Shown here piece after piece: positions 41,654 through 41,756 of a stretch of 41,756 nucleotides of DNA (positions within the stretch are counted from its first letter, which is position 1; every line of letters begins with the position of its first letter). Source of the DNA: Duodenibacillus sp964509205 (GTDB lineage: Bacteria; Pseudomonadota; Gammaproteobacteria; Burkholderiales; Burkholderiaceae_F); assembly GCA_964509205.1 (NCBI GenBank), contig CAZDVW010000015.1, positions 1-41,756 of the forward strand, read 5' to 3'. Below the pieces are notes generated by a model. It was not told the origin of the DNA, made no database searches, and worked only from the letters and a program-made list of their open reading frames with translations. Position numbers and translations under genes: made by a program.

Positions 41654-41756
41654 CTAACGAAGGACTTTAGGCGGGAGAGGAACGGCAAGAAGCAGCGAGA
41701 GGAAATCTCGCTGCTTTTTCGTAATCGGACGAACCACCCAAGCGTTACCAGTGCGC
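41654..41756 (-). CDS. C-terminal end of a minus-strand ORF running out of the window
   Basis: Reading minus from the window edge, 33 codons end at TAG 41656-41654. The peptide contains R-P-I-T-K-K-Q-R-D-F-L-S-L-L and P-L-P-P-K-V-L-R. A T-rich terminator on the same strand follows 50 bases later, which supports a real gene. I do not recognise the protein; a transposase tail is possible but unproved. An inverted repeat AGCAGCGAGA/TCTCGCTGCT (41691-41715), followed by four T on plus, lies within it. Confidence 0.4.
   Translation of the reverse strand, partial: RTGNAWVVRPITKKQRDFLSLLLAVPLPPKVLR

Noticed and set aside
1..41756. CRISPR arrays, prophage or intact insertion sequences
   Set aside because: No regularly spaced direct repeats, phage genes or complete transposase genes with inverted ends were seen.

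Overview
This window is chromosomal DNA of a Gram-negative bacterium, most likely a betaproteobacterium of order Burkholderiales. An anaerobic gut Sutterellaceae-type organism (Sutterella, Parasutterella or a relative) is the best guess. Reasons: the IF-1, Rho, HemC and UppP proteins look betaproteobacterial, a DcuC-type C4-dicarboxylate carrier points to anaerobic life, and lipoproteins, a LolA-like protein and aryl polyene genes require an outer membrane. Genus-level placement is inference; no 16S rRNA is present.

Layout. (1) 37-2878, plus strand: dnaX-ybaB-uppP. dnaX carries a -1 programmed frameshift signal (GGGAAAA at 1233-1239) that should yield both gamma and tau. (2) 2879-5662: a terminator, an Sbal_3080-type lipoprotein, argH, and a decayed fragment of a C5-cytosine DNA methyltransferase. 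(3) 5663-20542, minus strand: one tightly packed 18-gene aryl polyene (APE) operon matching the apeA-apeR order. It encodes two acyl carrier proteins, an aryl starter ligase, a ketosynthase and chain length factor pair, a ketoreductase, two dehydratases, a second ketosynthase, a methyltransferase, acyl- and glycosyltransferases, a thioesterase, and export genes (LolA-like, MMPL, DUF3261 lipoprotein). The product should be a yellow aryl polyene lipid carried to the outer membrane. (4) 20737-24808: an ArgH-superfamily lyase with a DcuC-like carrier, divergent from a LysR regulator. This looks like a catabolic module in which a succinyl-type substrate is split to fumarate and a C4-dicarboxylate is exchanged; the substrate is unknown. 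(5) 24948-31040, mostly plus strand: hemC-hemD, a YbaK-type deacylase (minus), nadE with an apparently dead glutaminase domain, argF, an RluB/RluF-type pseudouridine synthase and greB. (6) 31048-36875, minus strand: rho, trxA, a BASS-family transporter, tRNA-Asn(GTT), a class I aminotransferase, thiE and thiM. (7) 37112-41544, plus strand: infA, xseA (with a 43-residue repeat), sodB, gap and a secreted cyclophilin-like protein. The last 100 bases hold the end of a minus-strand ORF that continues beyond the window.

Most of the window is ordinary housekeeping DNA. The parts deserving attention are the dnaX frameshift, the NadE whose three glutaminase catalytic residues are all gone, the orphan lyase-DcuC-LysR module, the complete APE operon and the methyltransferase remnant at its 3' edge. 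No CRISPR array, intact insertion sequence or prophage was seen.
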